Shown here piece after piece: positions 20,289-30,702 of a stretch of 64,000 bases of DNA. Numbering within the stretch: position 1 is the first letter of the stretch; each line of letters opens with the position of its first letter. Source of the DNA: Kalmanozyma brasiliensis GHG001. Its lineage: Eukaryota > Basidiomycota > Ustilaginomycetes > Ustilaginales. The notes under the pieces are model-generated. The model made no database searches, was not told the DNA's origin, and was given only the letters and a program-made list of their open reading frames with translations. The position numbers and the translations under genes were made by a program. The DNA is taken from contig NW_015961970.1 in assembly GCF_000497045.1 (NCBI RefSeq), positions 558,802-622,801 of the forward strand, in the 5' to 3' direction.

Positions 20289-23251
20289 GCTGCGGCAACT
20301 TGTATACGCCGCAGCGCCTTGGCAGAGATCGGTCGAAGGCTTTGAGAGCTCGATCGACTCTTTATGAGCAAATGATATGCATGGACATGGTCGGGCCGGG
20401 CTGACTGAGAGGTGGTTGCGGGATGAGGATGGTGAGCACAGCACAAGCAAGCAGCTGATGTACGGTTGTCGCAGAGAGAATGAGCCGATGATGGCGGTAA
20501 GAGAGCCAGGAAGAGGGCGACTCGACTGCGACCTGGCCGATGTGAGGATGATGGTGCGGAGAGGAAAGCTATGCTGTAGAAGTGTGAGAGAGCGGCAGAG
20601 ACGAAAGCTGGTTGAAGTCTGCGGAGGAGAAAGGAGCTCAGGAAGGCAGAAGCAAGTGCGGAAACCTAGCCGAGAGCGAAGGGACGCAGCAATACGATAG
20701 CACGCAGCGGCAGATCGGATCGACCTTCTAAGCGGTCGCCGTTCGTGCAGCCTGAGATGCCAAGCAGGCGTAGGCAACGAGAGTCATAGCGTAGGAGTCC
20801 AAACGGGGGATACCGACAAGGACGAGAGCGAGCCGAAGGAGCAAAGCGGCAGGCAAAGGCGTCGGCTTAACTTCGCATGCAGGTCAAGAAGGAATTGCGT
20901 TGATCAGACGAGCAACCGAGCAGCAAAGCGTCGTCGAATGCACGCGCTCTGACCACGCTAATCAGCTCGCGAATGCAGGTCGCTTAACGTTCAAATCTAC
21001 GCACGGAATGCATAGCAACCACACGCCGATTCCGCTCCCGTCTTGGCTTCATGTCTCAAGCTGTGCTTGCTCAACGCCTTGTCTAAGGAGCGATCTGATC
21101 GATGCGAGTGGCATGCAGACGCTCTCCAAGATATGTGAGCAAGAAAGAGTGTGTGTGACACATCAGAGGCTGCTCTGTGACGAACAGGTTCCGATGGAGT
21201 CGGAGTCGTCTGACTTTGGCATGGGAAACCAATTTGGGCAATCGAATCTCGACAGAAGCGCCAGAATGAGGAGCTGAACTTGGAAAGTACGCATGTGAAG
21301 AATCACACAAGAGGCTTGCATTGACAAAGCTTGCCTTCTTGGCGGTCGGGGTCCGCTGAGCAAGGCAGCCACTTCGGTACCATGACTCCTCGATGTGGCG
21401 CGCTTCGGGCTGTGTTCCGATCAACGAGGGTGCCGGCGTCGAAGCAAGCAGGCCTCAAGAAGGGAATCGTTTGTTCGAGGAAGAATAACGAGCGACTCCT
21501 GTTGAACCTTGAGCGTGGGAAAGCGACGGGTTTCCAGGCGTGAGGGACCGACAGAAGCAGCCAAGGAAGCACACAAGCGGACGGCGCGTAGTAATAAGGT
21601 CAATCGACGCTGTCACTGCAGTCAAGATGGTGCTCTAGAACGGAGCGGGAAGCGGACGGTTCGTCACCGACGGCCACCGACCATGCCAGAGTTGGACCCT
21701 CAAAGTCGTGCTCGCTTGCAATCGAGCCGTCGATGCAGGCTGAGGGTGCGCCAGTTTTTCGCGATCCGCACCTGCGTTGGCGGCTTTTCTTCTCGTCGAG
21801 TTTCAAAATGCGAAGAGGGAAGAACGACCATGCGACCCAGCCATCATGCCTTTCATTCTTCGCAATCGTTCTTCCGTGCGATGTTCGTGTCGGAGCTTCA
21901 TGGTCCTGGCTGATGCATCGCTGGAACCGAGAGAAGGCACGATCACGCCTGCCATCGTTCAAGCCGGCCTCTTGAGATGGAGGCAAGCTTGAGATGGGGA
22001 TTTGCCGGGTCACTCGAGCGCTTCCCGCTTCTTGGCGAAGCCCGCAAGCGACCGGTCAAGGCAAAGCGGCATGCACAGAATCCACGTTTCTGCTTCGACT
22101 TCGACTTGGTCTGCACCATTTGCAGTTCATATCTGCAAGAGCCACGCACGTCGTCGTCGCAATGCAGCAGCAAACCCATCTGTTCATGATCCACTCTGCA
22201 GCCTCGCGCTGCGAGCTCTTGCATGTGCCTGCATGATGCCACGGCAAATGAGCCAGACGCACCTGCGAGCACACAACAAACATCCAGACGGACCGCGTGG
22301 AGTGTCGACAAAGAGGGAGCTGGTCCGGAGAAGACCGCGCTTCTCACCGGCGCGCCTCCCGCAAGACCTTGGACAGATCGAGTCGTTCCCATCAGCTGTC
22401 GTCGCACTTTAAAAAGCGGTCGCGCCTGCGTCGAGCGTCAGATTTCTTCTTTAAGGTTTGGCAAAAGAGAGAGAGACAAGAAACAACTCTTTTGACAGTC
22501 GCAGGGTCCAACCATTCCAAAACTCTAAACCCTTTTCTTCTTAAGACACGCTCGAGCCGACGCAGTAGCGTGAACCCACCGATCCTGTGCAGCTTCTTGC
22601 ATTCGATCTCAGCTTGCCCGCTTGCCCTTGGGCTCGTATCTGATATCGTTCTTCGGGCTCTAGAACGATGCCAGCCGAGCTACCCATGACATGGAACCTG
22701 GGACGAAAAGGCGGGGTAGCAGTTGAAGCGAAAGAGACTTCGAAGAAGCAATCACCCGGCATCAGTGCTCGTCTCCATCGAAGTCAGCGGAGATCAGAAG
22801 CACGCTCCTAGCTGCCTCTGCATCGCCATGTCGGCCCGAACCACGCTATCTTCACTCTGATCAAGGGTCAAAAGAAGTCATGCCAAGTTTGCGGGGTTAC
22901 TTTTCATCCAGAGCTCGTAGCGAGGAGCTAAGACTAGTCCAGCTCGGATCGTCTGCCGCGCCTACGCGAGGTCCAAGTGCGGAGCCGTCCTCTCAATCAG
23001 ACTTCGCAACATGTCGGTGCCGCATGAATGAATCCACAGGGCTGGGTCGTGTGAGCTCACCAGCGCCATCATGGTCAAGCCAAGAACAATCGCCAAGTTG
23101 GGGGACCAACTTTCATGCTCCCTTTCCCCCCTGTGGCGCGGGAAAAGCTCGCTTTGCACGCGATCAAACCTCATGCTCACCACGCTTCGCAGAGCCGACG
23201 GAATTGCGCGCAATCACCGATCCTATAAAAACACAAAATGAGATTCTAGGT
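20289..23251. other. 3-kb region with no convincing gene
   Basis: The left 500 bp are the leader and promoter of the serine-rich gene (minus strand). The right end borders the DOCK gene stop. In between, open frames on both strands are short and unremarkable. One weak candidate is noted. An ATG at 22668 opens 47 codons ending TAG at 22809-22811. The same frame then continues 39 codons with a C-x2-C motif (22881-22892) to a stop at 22929. A T/A-rich 'TTTAAAAAG' and a pyrimidine tract lie upstream. I cannot support it as a gene. Confidence 0.45.
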
Positions 23252-26200
23252 CTACGATCCGGACCCCTTCCTCCTCCCGATGAGCTTGCTGAACCTCGTC
23301 GGCTGCTTGCTCGGCGCCGTGCTGCCTTTGATCGAGCTCAGATCGGCGGCCGAGTCGTTTCGTTGGATCGTCGACTGCTTGAGCGCGCTATCGGCGGTGG
23401 AGCTGTTGCCTGTGCGCCAGTCGTTGTAGATCGTGGGCGCTGCAGCGGGCATGTCGGCCACTCCGCCTTGCGTGTCCTCGGTGATTGGGGCTAGCGTTTT
23501 GCTGCCTCGGGCGGATTTGGATCGTTCCATGGACATGGCGGTCGCGCCTGGTGTGGCGGAGCTGGTCGAGTCAGTTGTTGTCAGAGCGCTACTGGCGACG
23601 GGCGCTGCTGCCGTTGGCGCCGGCGCTGTCACTGCCACTGCCGGTGCTGTCGCTGCCGGTGCTTCGCGGGAAGCCAGAGGCTCGGACTGCTTTGTCAAGA
23701 AGGCAATGTGACGTTGCAATGGCGATTGCGATGTATCGCCGCGTCGGCCATAGCCAGGCTGCGCAGTTGTTTGAAGATCCTGACGACCTTCATCGGCTGC
23801 CGAGAAGCCATTGCCAACCGCGGCTCGACCCATCGCGCCCATGCCCGTGGTGAAACCTCGTGTCATGGTACGTTCCGGCGACCTGCTAGCGTCGTCCTCG
23901 CCGATGCCGTTTGTAAGGTCAACCGAGTCAGACGTTGCTTCACCGAGCTTACGCACGTCCAGATCCAAACGTTGAATCTCTTCGCTGAAGTTTTGCACGA
24001 AGAAGCGTTCCAGCGTGTCATGGAAAGGCTTCATCTCCGGCGGGCACAGCTGAGCATGCAAGCGGATGCAGCGGAATAGCACCGTCGCTTGCACATCAAT
24101 GGCCTGTCGCAGCTCCTCGACGACTTCCTGCTGATCCTCGTGCGTCGCCAGGTAGTCTGACGCAAAGAAGGTGCGCTTGTACATGGGCACGCCGCCATCC
24201 GCTGGAGCATCGACAGCCCCGTTGAGCGCCATCGACAGCCGGTTCGTGTTAACCTTGCCCGTCGACGCCTTGCTCATCGACGTGTACTTCTTCTCCAAGG
24301 TCTCGAGCTCCCCCGTCTTTGCCCTGACGTCTTCCAGCGCCTTCTCCAATGGACTGATCTCGGCAACGTACACCTCGGCCACCTCGCTTCGTCGCAGCAC
24401 CGTCGGGAAAGCATCTTCGCAGCGCAGATATGTCTTTTCGGTCCACTGCTCCGAGGACGCCGCGCCAGCCCTGGTGAGCGGTCTCGTAAAGGAGAACAGG
24501 TCGGTTCCGTTGTTCTCGTGATACGCACGCACCGTCGGCGGCACCTCTGGGTTGGTAAAGATGTCTTTGGTACGATCGGGCTCTGGCTGGACAGCCGTGA
24601 CTTGGACGAATTGGCCTTCGGACGAGCGCACCGCTTCGTCGGGCACCGCAGCGCTCTTGATCAGCGTCGCCTTGGGATGCTTGGCGTGCAGGCGGTCGCA
24701 GAAGGCCGCGAACTTCTCGCGATCGTGACCACGGTAGACGAACATCTTGTTCTGCAGCGATGGCGGCCACTCTTGACCGTAGTAGGCGACACGGAAGTAA
24801 GCGGGGAAGGAGCGTTCTTCGGTCGCGATCTTCTGGTACAGCTTGGCCTGATGCTGCAGCACTTCGGCCAGCCGCGCGAAGTTGACCGAGCGATACTCGT
24901 ACTGCTGCACCAGCTCGCGGCAGACGTCCACCGAGATCTCCCACGCCTGACCTTTGCTGAGGAAGTCGAGGATCAGCATGTAGAGGGTCTCCTTGCGCGC
25001 GAAATGGGACTGGCGCGGCAAGTCGAGCTCCAGGATCGGCTCGACAAAGCTGTCCATGTCCCACGAGTGCAGATCGGCGTGCAGCTTGAGCGTGAGTGCG
25101 GCCTCGATGTAGTTGTGGTTCTCGAGGTGCAGGTTGACGAGGCGCAGCACGTGCGTAGAAAACGCAGTCACCCTGTTGGACTGTCGCAGGAAGCCGAGCA
25201 GCTTGAGCGTGCCCGCAATGCGTTCGTCCTCGTAGCCTTCCTCCAGAGGCAAGCTTCGAACGCTCAGCAGCAGATCGAGGAAGCGGTTCACCGAGATCAA
25301 GCAGGCGTTCACCTGCTCTCGCAAAGCAGCGTCAACGCTCGGACTGTCGAAAAGTGCCCGCAGCTGACCGATGAAGAAGGCCCGCGAAATCTCGTCGCCC
25401 TTGGTCTGCGTCAAGAAGAGGATGTCGAGCTTGTCGATGATCTCGGCCTCGATGACGCTAAAGTCGCCGTTGAGGTGCCATTCTGATGTGATCATGGTGG
25501 CAAGCACGCGTACGGCGCACGTCCGGAGCTCGTCATGGTGCGACAGACACAGCTCGAGCACCGGCTCCACCAGCGAAGGAACGAATTGGACCTGGAAGCC
25601 GCCTGTGTTCATTCGCTCGTCCGACTGGCTCGTCTGCTCATCGACCGAGTCGTCTCCGGCCTTCTCTGGCCATCCGATCGACGTCCACAGCTTGGCAAAG
25701 ATCTGGGCGCCTTCGCCTCGAATGTCGCCGGCCAGCCGCCACACCGCTCTTCGCCTCTGCGGCTTGAACTGCTCGATCACGAGCTGGTCGCTTGACAATA
25801 AGGTCAAGATCATCGTGAGGCACGACCGCCAGAGGACCGTGTCGAACTTGTCGCTCTGCTCGGCAGTGGGGATGTAGTAGCGCACCATCATGGACGCGAT
25901 CGGATCGGCCATCTTGAGCACCATCTGATGGCTGAAGATGTTCAGGTTGAGCCAGGTGCTTGGGTAAGCATCGTACGAAAGGATCGAAGTGGCGACCTCG
26001 AAGAAGTGGAAGAGGATCTTGGACGTCTTCTCGTCACCACCGAGATCGCGCTCCTCGTCGAGGAAGCTCGACAGATGTTTCCTCGGGCTGAGCACAATGA
26101 GCACCATCAAGACGGCACTGATCTCGACCAGACCGCAGTTGAGGAATTCTGAGCGTTCCTGTCGGCGATTCCGGCGGGATGAAGCTGCTTCGACCACCGA

Positions 26201-29200
26201 TCCGGTGCCTTGCGGTCGCCTGGCGACCAGCGGGAAGGGGTAGCTCGAAGGGAAGATGACTGGAACGGGAGACGGCGTGGTAGACGGAGCGCGATGTCGC
26301 TCGAGCGTCCTAATGGTGGCTCTGCTCGAAAGCTCGCGGTACGTCTCGAGGAGCTTTGGCATCATGCTGAGCAGGTAGTCGACGTCGTCCTGCTCTTCTG
26401 GGGCATTTCCCCGGCTTCCTGGCTTTCCATTGGGCGCCTCTTGATGGTCCGCAGCGAGACTCACTTGAAGACGGTCCAAGATGACAGCAAGAATGGTGAC
26501 GGCGAGTCGTGCAGACTCCAACCACGACACTCTCGCTGCATCACGAGCGCTCTCGAGGGCGTTGCCTGGCGCATGAGCAGCTTCGTCGTATGCACCGAGA
26601 TGCGGGCCAATCCAGCGGACGATGCTCGGGATCATTTGTGAACGCGATGCGGGCTCCTCGAAGAGCGGACCTTGGGTGAGCTGCAGGATGTGAAGCAGCT
26701 TCCAGATCACCATCTTGCCCTTGGCGATGAAGACGCTGTCAGCAAAGGCAGTGGCGGTGCGGACCAGCTCGTCGGTCGTAAAGACGCGCGCTAGATCAGG
26801 CAAGATGCCAGCAAAGTGTTGCAGCGCCAAGGTCTGCGTGCCGATGATCGATGAAGGCTTGGTCGTGCTCATCAGCTGATTGATGCTGCGGAGGAGTCCT
26901 TCCAGCTCGCGCTTGAAGCTGGCTTCGAGATGGTCCAGGACGGCACCACCGCCAACGTCGCGGTCGCCTCGCTGATTCTCGCGGCTCTGAATGACAAACT
27001 TGAACAGGTAGGGCCACACCTTGATCGCAGCACGAAGATCTTTGGACGTGTCGGGCCGGGCTGGATCGGCCATCAGCTTGGACATGGAAGCGATCAGCTT
27101 GTCGTGCGCCGTTGTGGACTTGAAGTGCTGCTCGATGTACACGTCCAACGTGGCGCGGAAGTTGTTGAAGCGGCGATCTTGCACGATGCCAAGCACGGTG
27201 ACGAGGCTGTTGAAGACGAGGTCGTCCAACTCGCCACGACTGTTGCGACTGCTGGTGACCACGCCGAAGAGCGAGTCGAAGATGTCGCGCAGGAACTTGA
27301 CGATCTCGACCTCTCCGACGAAGGTGAATTGGTTGAGCACGCTTCGAAGCTCTTCGAAGTCCTCGACCAGCAACCTCTCCCAGCTGAGCAGCTTGAGCAG
27401 AACGTCATTCTGAGAGTACTTGGTGGAGACGAGGAATGTGCGCAAGGTGAGAATGTCGCGAAGAGGCTGTACCGACGAGGCGAGACTGGCTGGCACGATG
27501 TCGTTCAGGCTGCGACCGGAGGATGTGACAGGGGGCAGATTGAAGTAGAGGTCCGGACCGATCTGATTCGCGGGCCTGTTGGTTCGCCAAAGGAAGAGCG
27601 TGTGACTGCCGTCCGGGATGAAGGCTCGATTCGACTCGAACAAGGGAAGATATCCGTAAGCGAAGGGTCGCGATACAGGCACCGACGAGCTTGACTGCGT
27701 GGCCTGAGTGCCATGGGCGCCGTTGCTGGGGGCGACGGCGCCGCGCTCCTCTTTTGAGCTGCGGTGACGGAACGAGAAGAAAAGATGACAGTCTTCCATG
27801 ATATCGTGGGGCAGCTGCAATTTGATCAGCTCGCCCCAAGTTGGCGCGTTCTGGTGGTAGAAGACGAGACTGTCAAACTGTGTCAAGGTGGACTCGCCTG
27901 CACCGCGAGAGATAACGTCTTCAACGACTCGGCCGTCTCTTGTTCGCACCTCGGCGGAGACCTGGATGTTTCTTAGCGAGTTGCCCGCCATCTTGTTTCC
28001 TGAGGGATAGAACTCGCCGCTCCACAGCTTGATGTAGGCTTCATTTCGAGTATCACCTGGAAAGACCACGTCTGGGAAACCGAGACGAGCCGTAGGTGGG
28101 GTATCTTGGAGCAGCGAGGGGTTCTCGCGAATGACGGCTGACGTCTGGCCATGGAAGACCTTGACGTTGACGACCAACATATCGGCGCGTGGAGATTTCT
28201 CGAATTCGCGCGTCCTGGAGGCGATGATGTCCTGGTGAAGCGTGCTGAATGCGGCCTCGTGGACGGGGACAAAGATCGGCATGACGTGTTCCTTCATGGT
28301 GGAAGAAGAAGCGATATCGGTCTGGAACTGATGGTGTTGGCCGAGCTCGAGCACAGCGCATCCGAAGGGTCTGCGGAAGGATCGGTCGCCCGTCATGCGC
28401 TTGGTTCGGAAGGAGAGCGTGTTGGCCAGCGAAGGATCGGTGAAGGTATCGGTGCGATCCGAGAGCTGGTCCTGACCCGCCGCTCCCAGTGGGTTGGCTC
28501 GGAGGTCTCCTACGCGCATGCCACCTTTCCGCACGATGCGACATACTACGTTGAGGTCGTTCATGTCGCTGGCACTGAGCTCGGTAAACAGCGCCCGCAT
28601 CTTGTTGAGTTGGCCGACCGAGTCTGTTGCCGGCACTCCGCGGTGATTGAGGAGCACGCAGAACTCTTCGGTGAGGAAGCGGGATTCTGCACGGTTGTAG
28701 AGGGAGAAGTACAGCTCGGCGACCTCTCCAGCGGTGCATGGCGTCGCAACGAATGCGCGGAGTTCGATGAAGACGTGGAAGTACTGGGCAGCGGCGGCGG
28801 CGGCGAGTAAGGACCCGGGTTCGTTGGTGTTGCTAGCGCGAGCATTGGCGGTGAGGGCGGTGGTCGCGAGCGAGCCCTTTCTGGAGGTAGTGCCTGGGTG
28901 TTGCGAAGGATCGTTGGAGATGCCTGCGAGTACGCCGGCACTGTTGGTCGTCGGTGACGTGATGCCGAACGCGTTGGAAGCGGACAGATCCATGCCGCCA
29001 GGGGCCGCAGTCGATGAGTTGTCCTCCTGCTGATCCACATAGGCGAGTGCGGCCTGGAGTGCAGATAGACGAATGCCGCTGACCCAGCTGTCTGGATCTG
29101 CGCTCTTGCTAGTGAGGTCAAAGTCGACCAGACCACCGCGGCCTGGGTGACGTACGATGACATCCAGTCCTTGCGCAACGTTGGCCTTGACGAGCCTAGC

Positions 29201-30088
29201 TACACACTCCCTCCTGAGCTTGGTGACTTCCTCGGCGGACAGAGTTTGAGCGAGAAGCTGTTTACGCGCAGTGTAGAGCGCTTCGATCTGTTCCTTGACG
29301 GTATTGAGGAGACCGTAGTCACGCTGACCGAGGTAGCTGTAGAGGAGCGCCGACCACTCTCGCAGTGCGCATGCAATTTCGTCGACCAGCGGTTCATTTG
29401 CGCCTGATCGGGTGGCATCGCCGAATTGAAGGCTTGGCAATGGCGGAGGTGGACGTTCCACCAGGTGACCGTTGACGCCGACCTCTTGAATCGCATCGTC
29501 GTTGGAAGCAAATTGAGTTGATGACTGTGGATTTGGGCTGGACGACGAGGCTGCTGTTTCATCCACCTCGGCCAACGTTCCCATTTGGGAATTCTGACGT
29601 GGCAGTGGGCCTGTCGCACCGACGACACCAAGCTCCTTTGCGTGTTGGTACACAGACGCGAGTCGCATCTCTGCATCGTCAAGCTGCTCGCGGATGTGGA
29701 CGTGTGTAGGCGGAAAGACGCCAACATAGACCTGCGGCTCCTCGGAGGCGGAAGCACTCGTCTGCTGGCCGACGGCATGAAAGGTGCTGTAATCGCTTAG
29801 ACTGCTGGCACTCGCGGCTGTGGTGGGCATGCGATTGGTGGACACGACATAACCTCGATACCAGCCGACATTGTCGTGGCCGAGCTGCTCGAAGACGTAG
29901 ACTTCATCTCCGAGCTCGAGGGCGATGAGGTTGTCTTTGAGGTTCTGGATGGCATCCGCTGATTGCAGTTCGGGAAAGGCGGCGGACGATTCGAGCGGAT
30001 CGGTCTCTGGCGAGAAGGGATGGGTGGCTAGGCCATAGAGGATCTTGGGGAGTGGTTCCCATCTACGGTATGAAGAGGCGCTGGCCAT
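23252..30088 (-). CDS. DCK1: DOCK-family (DHR1-DHR2) guanine nucleotide exchange factor
   Basis: This single-exon protein of 2278 residues has DOCK architecture. An N-terminal SH3 domain (about 12-90) includes 'ALELGDEVYVFEQLG' and 'GWYRGYVV'. A DHR-1/C2 lipid-binding domain lies at about 620-800, with 'NEAYIKLWSGEFYPSG' and 'DCHLFFSFRHRS'. A long helical ARM-like middle follows. A DHR-2 catalytic domain lies at about 1640-2060, with 'YEYRSVNFARLAEVLQHQA' and 'CPPEMKPFHDTLERFF'. The C-terminal 200 residues are disordered Ala/Pro/Thr-rich with a basic end. DOCK proteins activate Rac/Cdc42-type GTPases, usually with an ELMO partner, and control actin, polarity and (in yeast, Dck1) mitophagy and wall signalling. 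No ELMO gene is in this window. The symbol follows the yeast homologue. The substrate GTPase is not determined. Confidence 0.92.
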   Translation of the reverse strand: MASASSYRRWEPLPKILYGLATHPFSPETDPLESSAAFPELQSADAIQNLKDNLIALELGDEVYVFEQLGHDNVGWYRGYVVSTNRMPTTAASASSLSDYSTFHAVGQQTSASASEEPQVYVGVFPPTHVHIREQLDDAEMRLASVYQHAKELGVVGATGPLPRQNSQMGTLAEVDETAASSSSPNPQSSTQFASNDDAIQEVGVNGHLVERPPPPLPSLQFGDATRSGANEPLVDEIACALREWSALLYSYLGQRDYGLLNTVKEQIEALYTARKQLLAQTLSAEEVTKLRRECVARLVKANVAQGLDVIVRHPGRGGLVDFDLTSKSADPDSWVSGIRLSALQAALAYVDQQEDNSSTAAPGGMDLSASNAFGITSPTTNSAGVLAGISNDPSQHPGTTSRKGSLATTALTANARASNTNEPGSLLAAAAAAQYFHVFIELRAFVATPCTAGEVAELYFSLYNRAESRFLTEEFCVLLNHRGVPATDSVGQLNKMRALFTELSASDMNDLNVVCRIVRKGGMRVGDLRANPLGAAGQDQLSDRTDTFTDPSLANTLSFRTKRMTGDRSFRRPFGCAVLELGQHHQFQTDIASSSTMKEHVMPIFVPVHEAAFSTLHQDIIASRTREFEKSPRADMLVVNVKVFHGQTSAVIRENPSLLQDTPPTARLGFPDVVFPGDTRNEAYIKLWSGEFYPSGNKMAGNSLRNIQVSAEVRTRDGRVVEDVISRGAGESTLTQFDSLVFYHQNAPTWGELIKLQLPHDIMEDCHLFFSFRHRSSKEERGAVAPSNGAHGTQATQSSSSVPVSRPFAYGYLPLFESNRAFIPDGSHTLFLWRTNRPANQIGPDLYFNLPPVTSSGRSLNDIVPASLASSVQPLRDILTLRTFLVSTKYSQNDVLLKLLSWERLLVEDFEELRSVLNQFTFVGEVEIVKFLRDIFDSLFGVVTSSRNSRGELDDLVFNSLVTVLGIVQDRRFNNFRATLDVYIEQHFKSTTAHDKLIASMSKLMADPARPDTSKDLRAAIKVWPYLFKFVIQSRENQRGDRDVGGGAVLDHLEASFKRELEGLLRSINQLMSTTKPSSIIGTQTLALQHFAGILPDLARVFTTDELVRTATAFADSVFIAKGKMVIWKLLHILQLTQGPLFEEPASRSQMIPSIVRWIGPHLGAYDEAAHAPGNALESARDAARVSWLESARLAVTILAVILDRLQVSLAADHQEAPNGKPGSRGNAPEEQDDVDYLLSMMPKLLETYRELSSRATIRTLERHRAPSTTPSPVPVIFPSSYPFPLVARRPQGTGSVVEAASSRRNRRQERSEFLNCGLVEISAVLMVLIVLSPRKHLSSFLDEERDLGGDEKTSKILFHFFEVATSILSYDAYPSTWLNLNIFSHQMVLKMADPIASMMVRYYIPTAEQSDKFDTVLWRSCLTMILTLLSSDQLVIEQFKPQRRRAVWRLAGDIRGEGAQIFAKLWTSIGWPEKAGDDSVDEQTSQSDERMNTGGFQVQFVPSLVEPVLELCLSHHDELRTCAVRVLATMITSEWHLNGDFSVIEAEIIDKLDILFLTQTKGDEISRAFFIGQLRALFDSPSVDAALREQVNACLISVNRFLDLLLSVRSLPLEEGYEDERIAGTLKLLGFLRQSNRVTAFSTHVLRLVNLHLENHNYIEAALTLKLHADLHSWDMDSFVEPILELDLPRQSHFARKETLYMLILDFLSKGQAWEISVDVCRELVQQYEYRSVNFARLAEVLQHQAKLYQKIATEERSFPAYFRVAYYGQEWPPSLQNKMFVYRGHDREKFAAFCDRLHAKHPKATLIKSAAVPDEAVRSSEGQFVQVTAVQPEPDRTKDIFTNPEVPPTVRAYHENNGTDLFSFTRPLTRAGAASSEQWTEKTYLRCEDAFPTVLRRSEVAEVYVAEISPLEKALEDVRAKTGELETLEKKYTSMSKASTGKVNTNRLSMALNGAVDAPADGGVPMYKRTFFASDYLATHEDQQEVVEELRQAIDVQATVLFRCIRLHAQLCPPEMKPFHDTLERFFVQNFSEEIQRLDLDVRKLGEATSDSVDLTNGIGEDDASRSPERTMTRGFTTGMGAMGRAAVGNGFSAADEGRQDLQTTAQPGYGRRGDTSQSPLQRHIAFLTKQSEPLASREAPAATAPAVAVTAPAPTAAAPVASSALTTTDSTSSATPGATAMSMERSKSARGSKTLAPITEDTQGGVADMPAAAPTIYNDWRTGNSSTADSALKQSTIQRNDSAADLSSIKGSTAPSKQPTRFSKLIGRRKGSGS

Positions 30089-30702
30089 GGTGGCGGGTGA
30101 ATGAGTGCGATGCCGAGGCCGAAAGCGATCAGAGTTGAATTCGCTGCCGTGACTGTGTGCTAAAATGTGGATCCGATGTAGCTCCCGACTGAAGGCTAGG
30201 ATTGTTTGTCAGCGTCAAGGCTTGGCCACGGAAAGCCCGGCTTGACAGCGTCGCTGACTGTTGATGTGATGCGTGAAGATAGAGCGAGCGTGATCGGAGC
30301 GAGTCCGAAGATAGGATGGTGATCGGATAGGGGGCGATGCGAGTCAAAGCAAAGAGTGACAGCTGAAAAGGTTGAGTGCCTGTGCGTGGCCGTGGTTGAC
30401 TGAAGCGACCCTTCTTCCGGAAATCAGCAGCACACGCGCTCGTGGCTCGTGGCTCGTGGCTCGTGGCTCATGCCTGAGACCCTCTCACGCTGCGGTTGGC
30501 CAAATTTCTCTGCAGCAGCAGCAGCCTGTCTCAGAAAACAATCTAAAAACAGAGTGAAGAGCAGTTCATAGTCACATGGGGCGTCGTTCTCAATGCATGG
30601 ACTATGCTCTCTCACCCACGCCGCTCAGTATCTTCGGATGTGGTGGGAGTAGTGGTGATATTGAATGGTGACTTCACTTGGCTAACAGCAGCAGCGGTCC
30701 GA
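30089..30702. other. Upstream region of DOCK gene and 3' flank of the Phe-tRNA synthetase gene
   Basis: This 614-bp region lies between two minus-strand genes. It carries the DOCK promoter and leader and a heptamer minisatellite (separate entry). No coding sequence is supported. Confidence 0.5.
30438..30470. repeat. GCTCGTG heptamer minisatellite
   Basis: Four perfect tandem copies of the 7-mer GCTCGTG plus a partial fifth are read directly, upstream of the DOCK gene. It is a simple repeat with no assigned role. Confidence 0.9.

Noticed and set aside
20289..20777. N-terminal extension of the serine-rich protein from 20777
   Set aside because: The stretch is Leu/Ser/Arg/Pro-rich like other leaders here, and the ATG at 20288 starts a composition typical of the protein.
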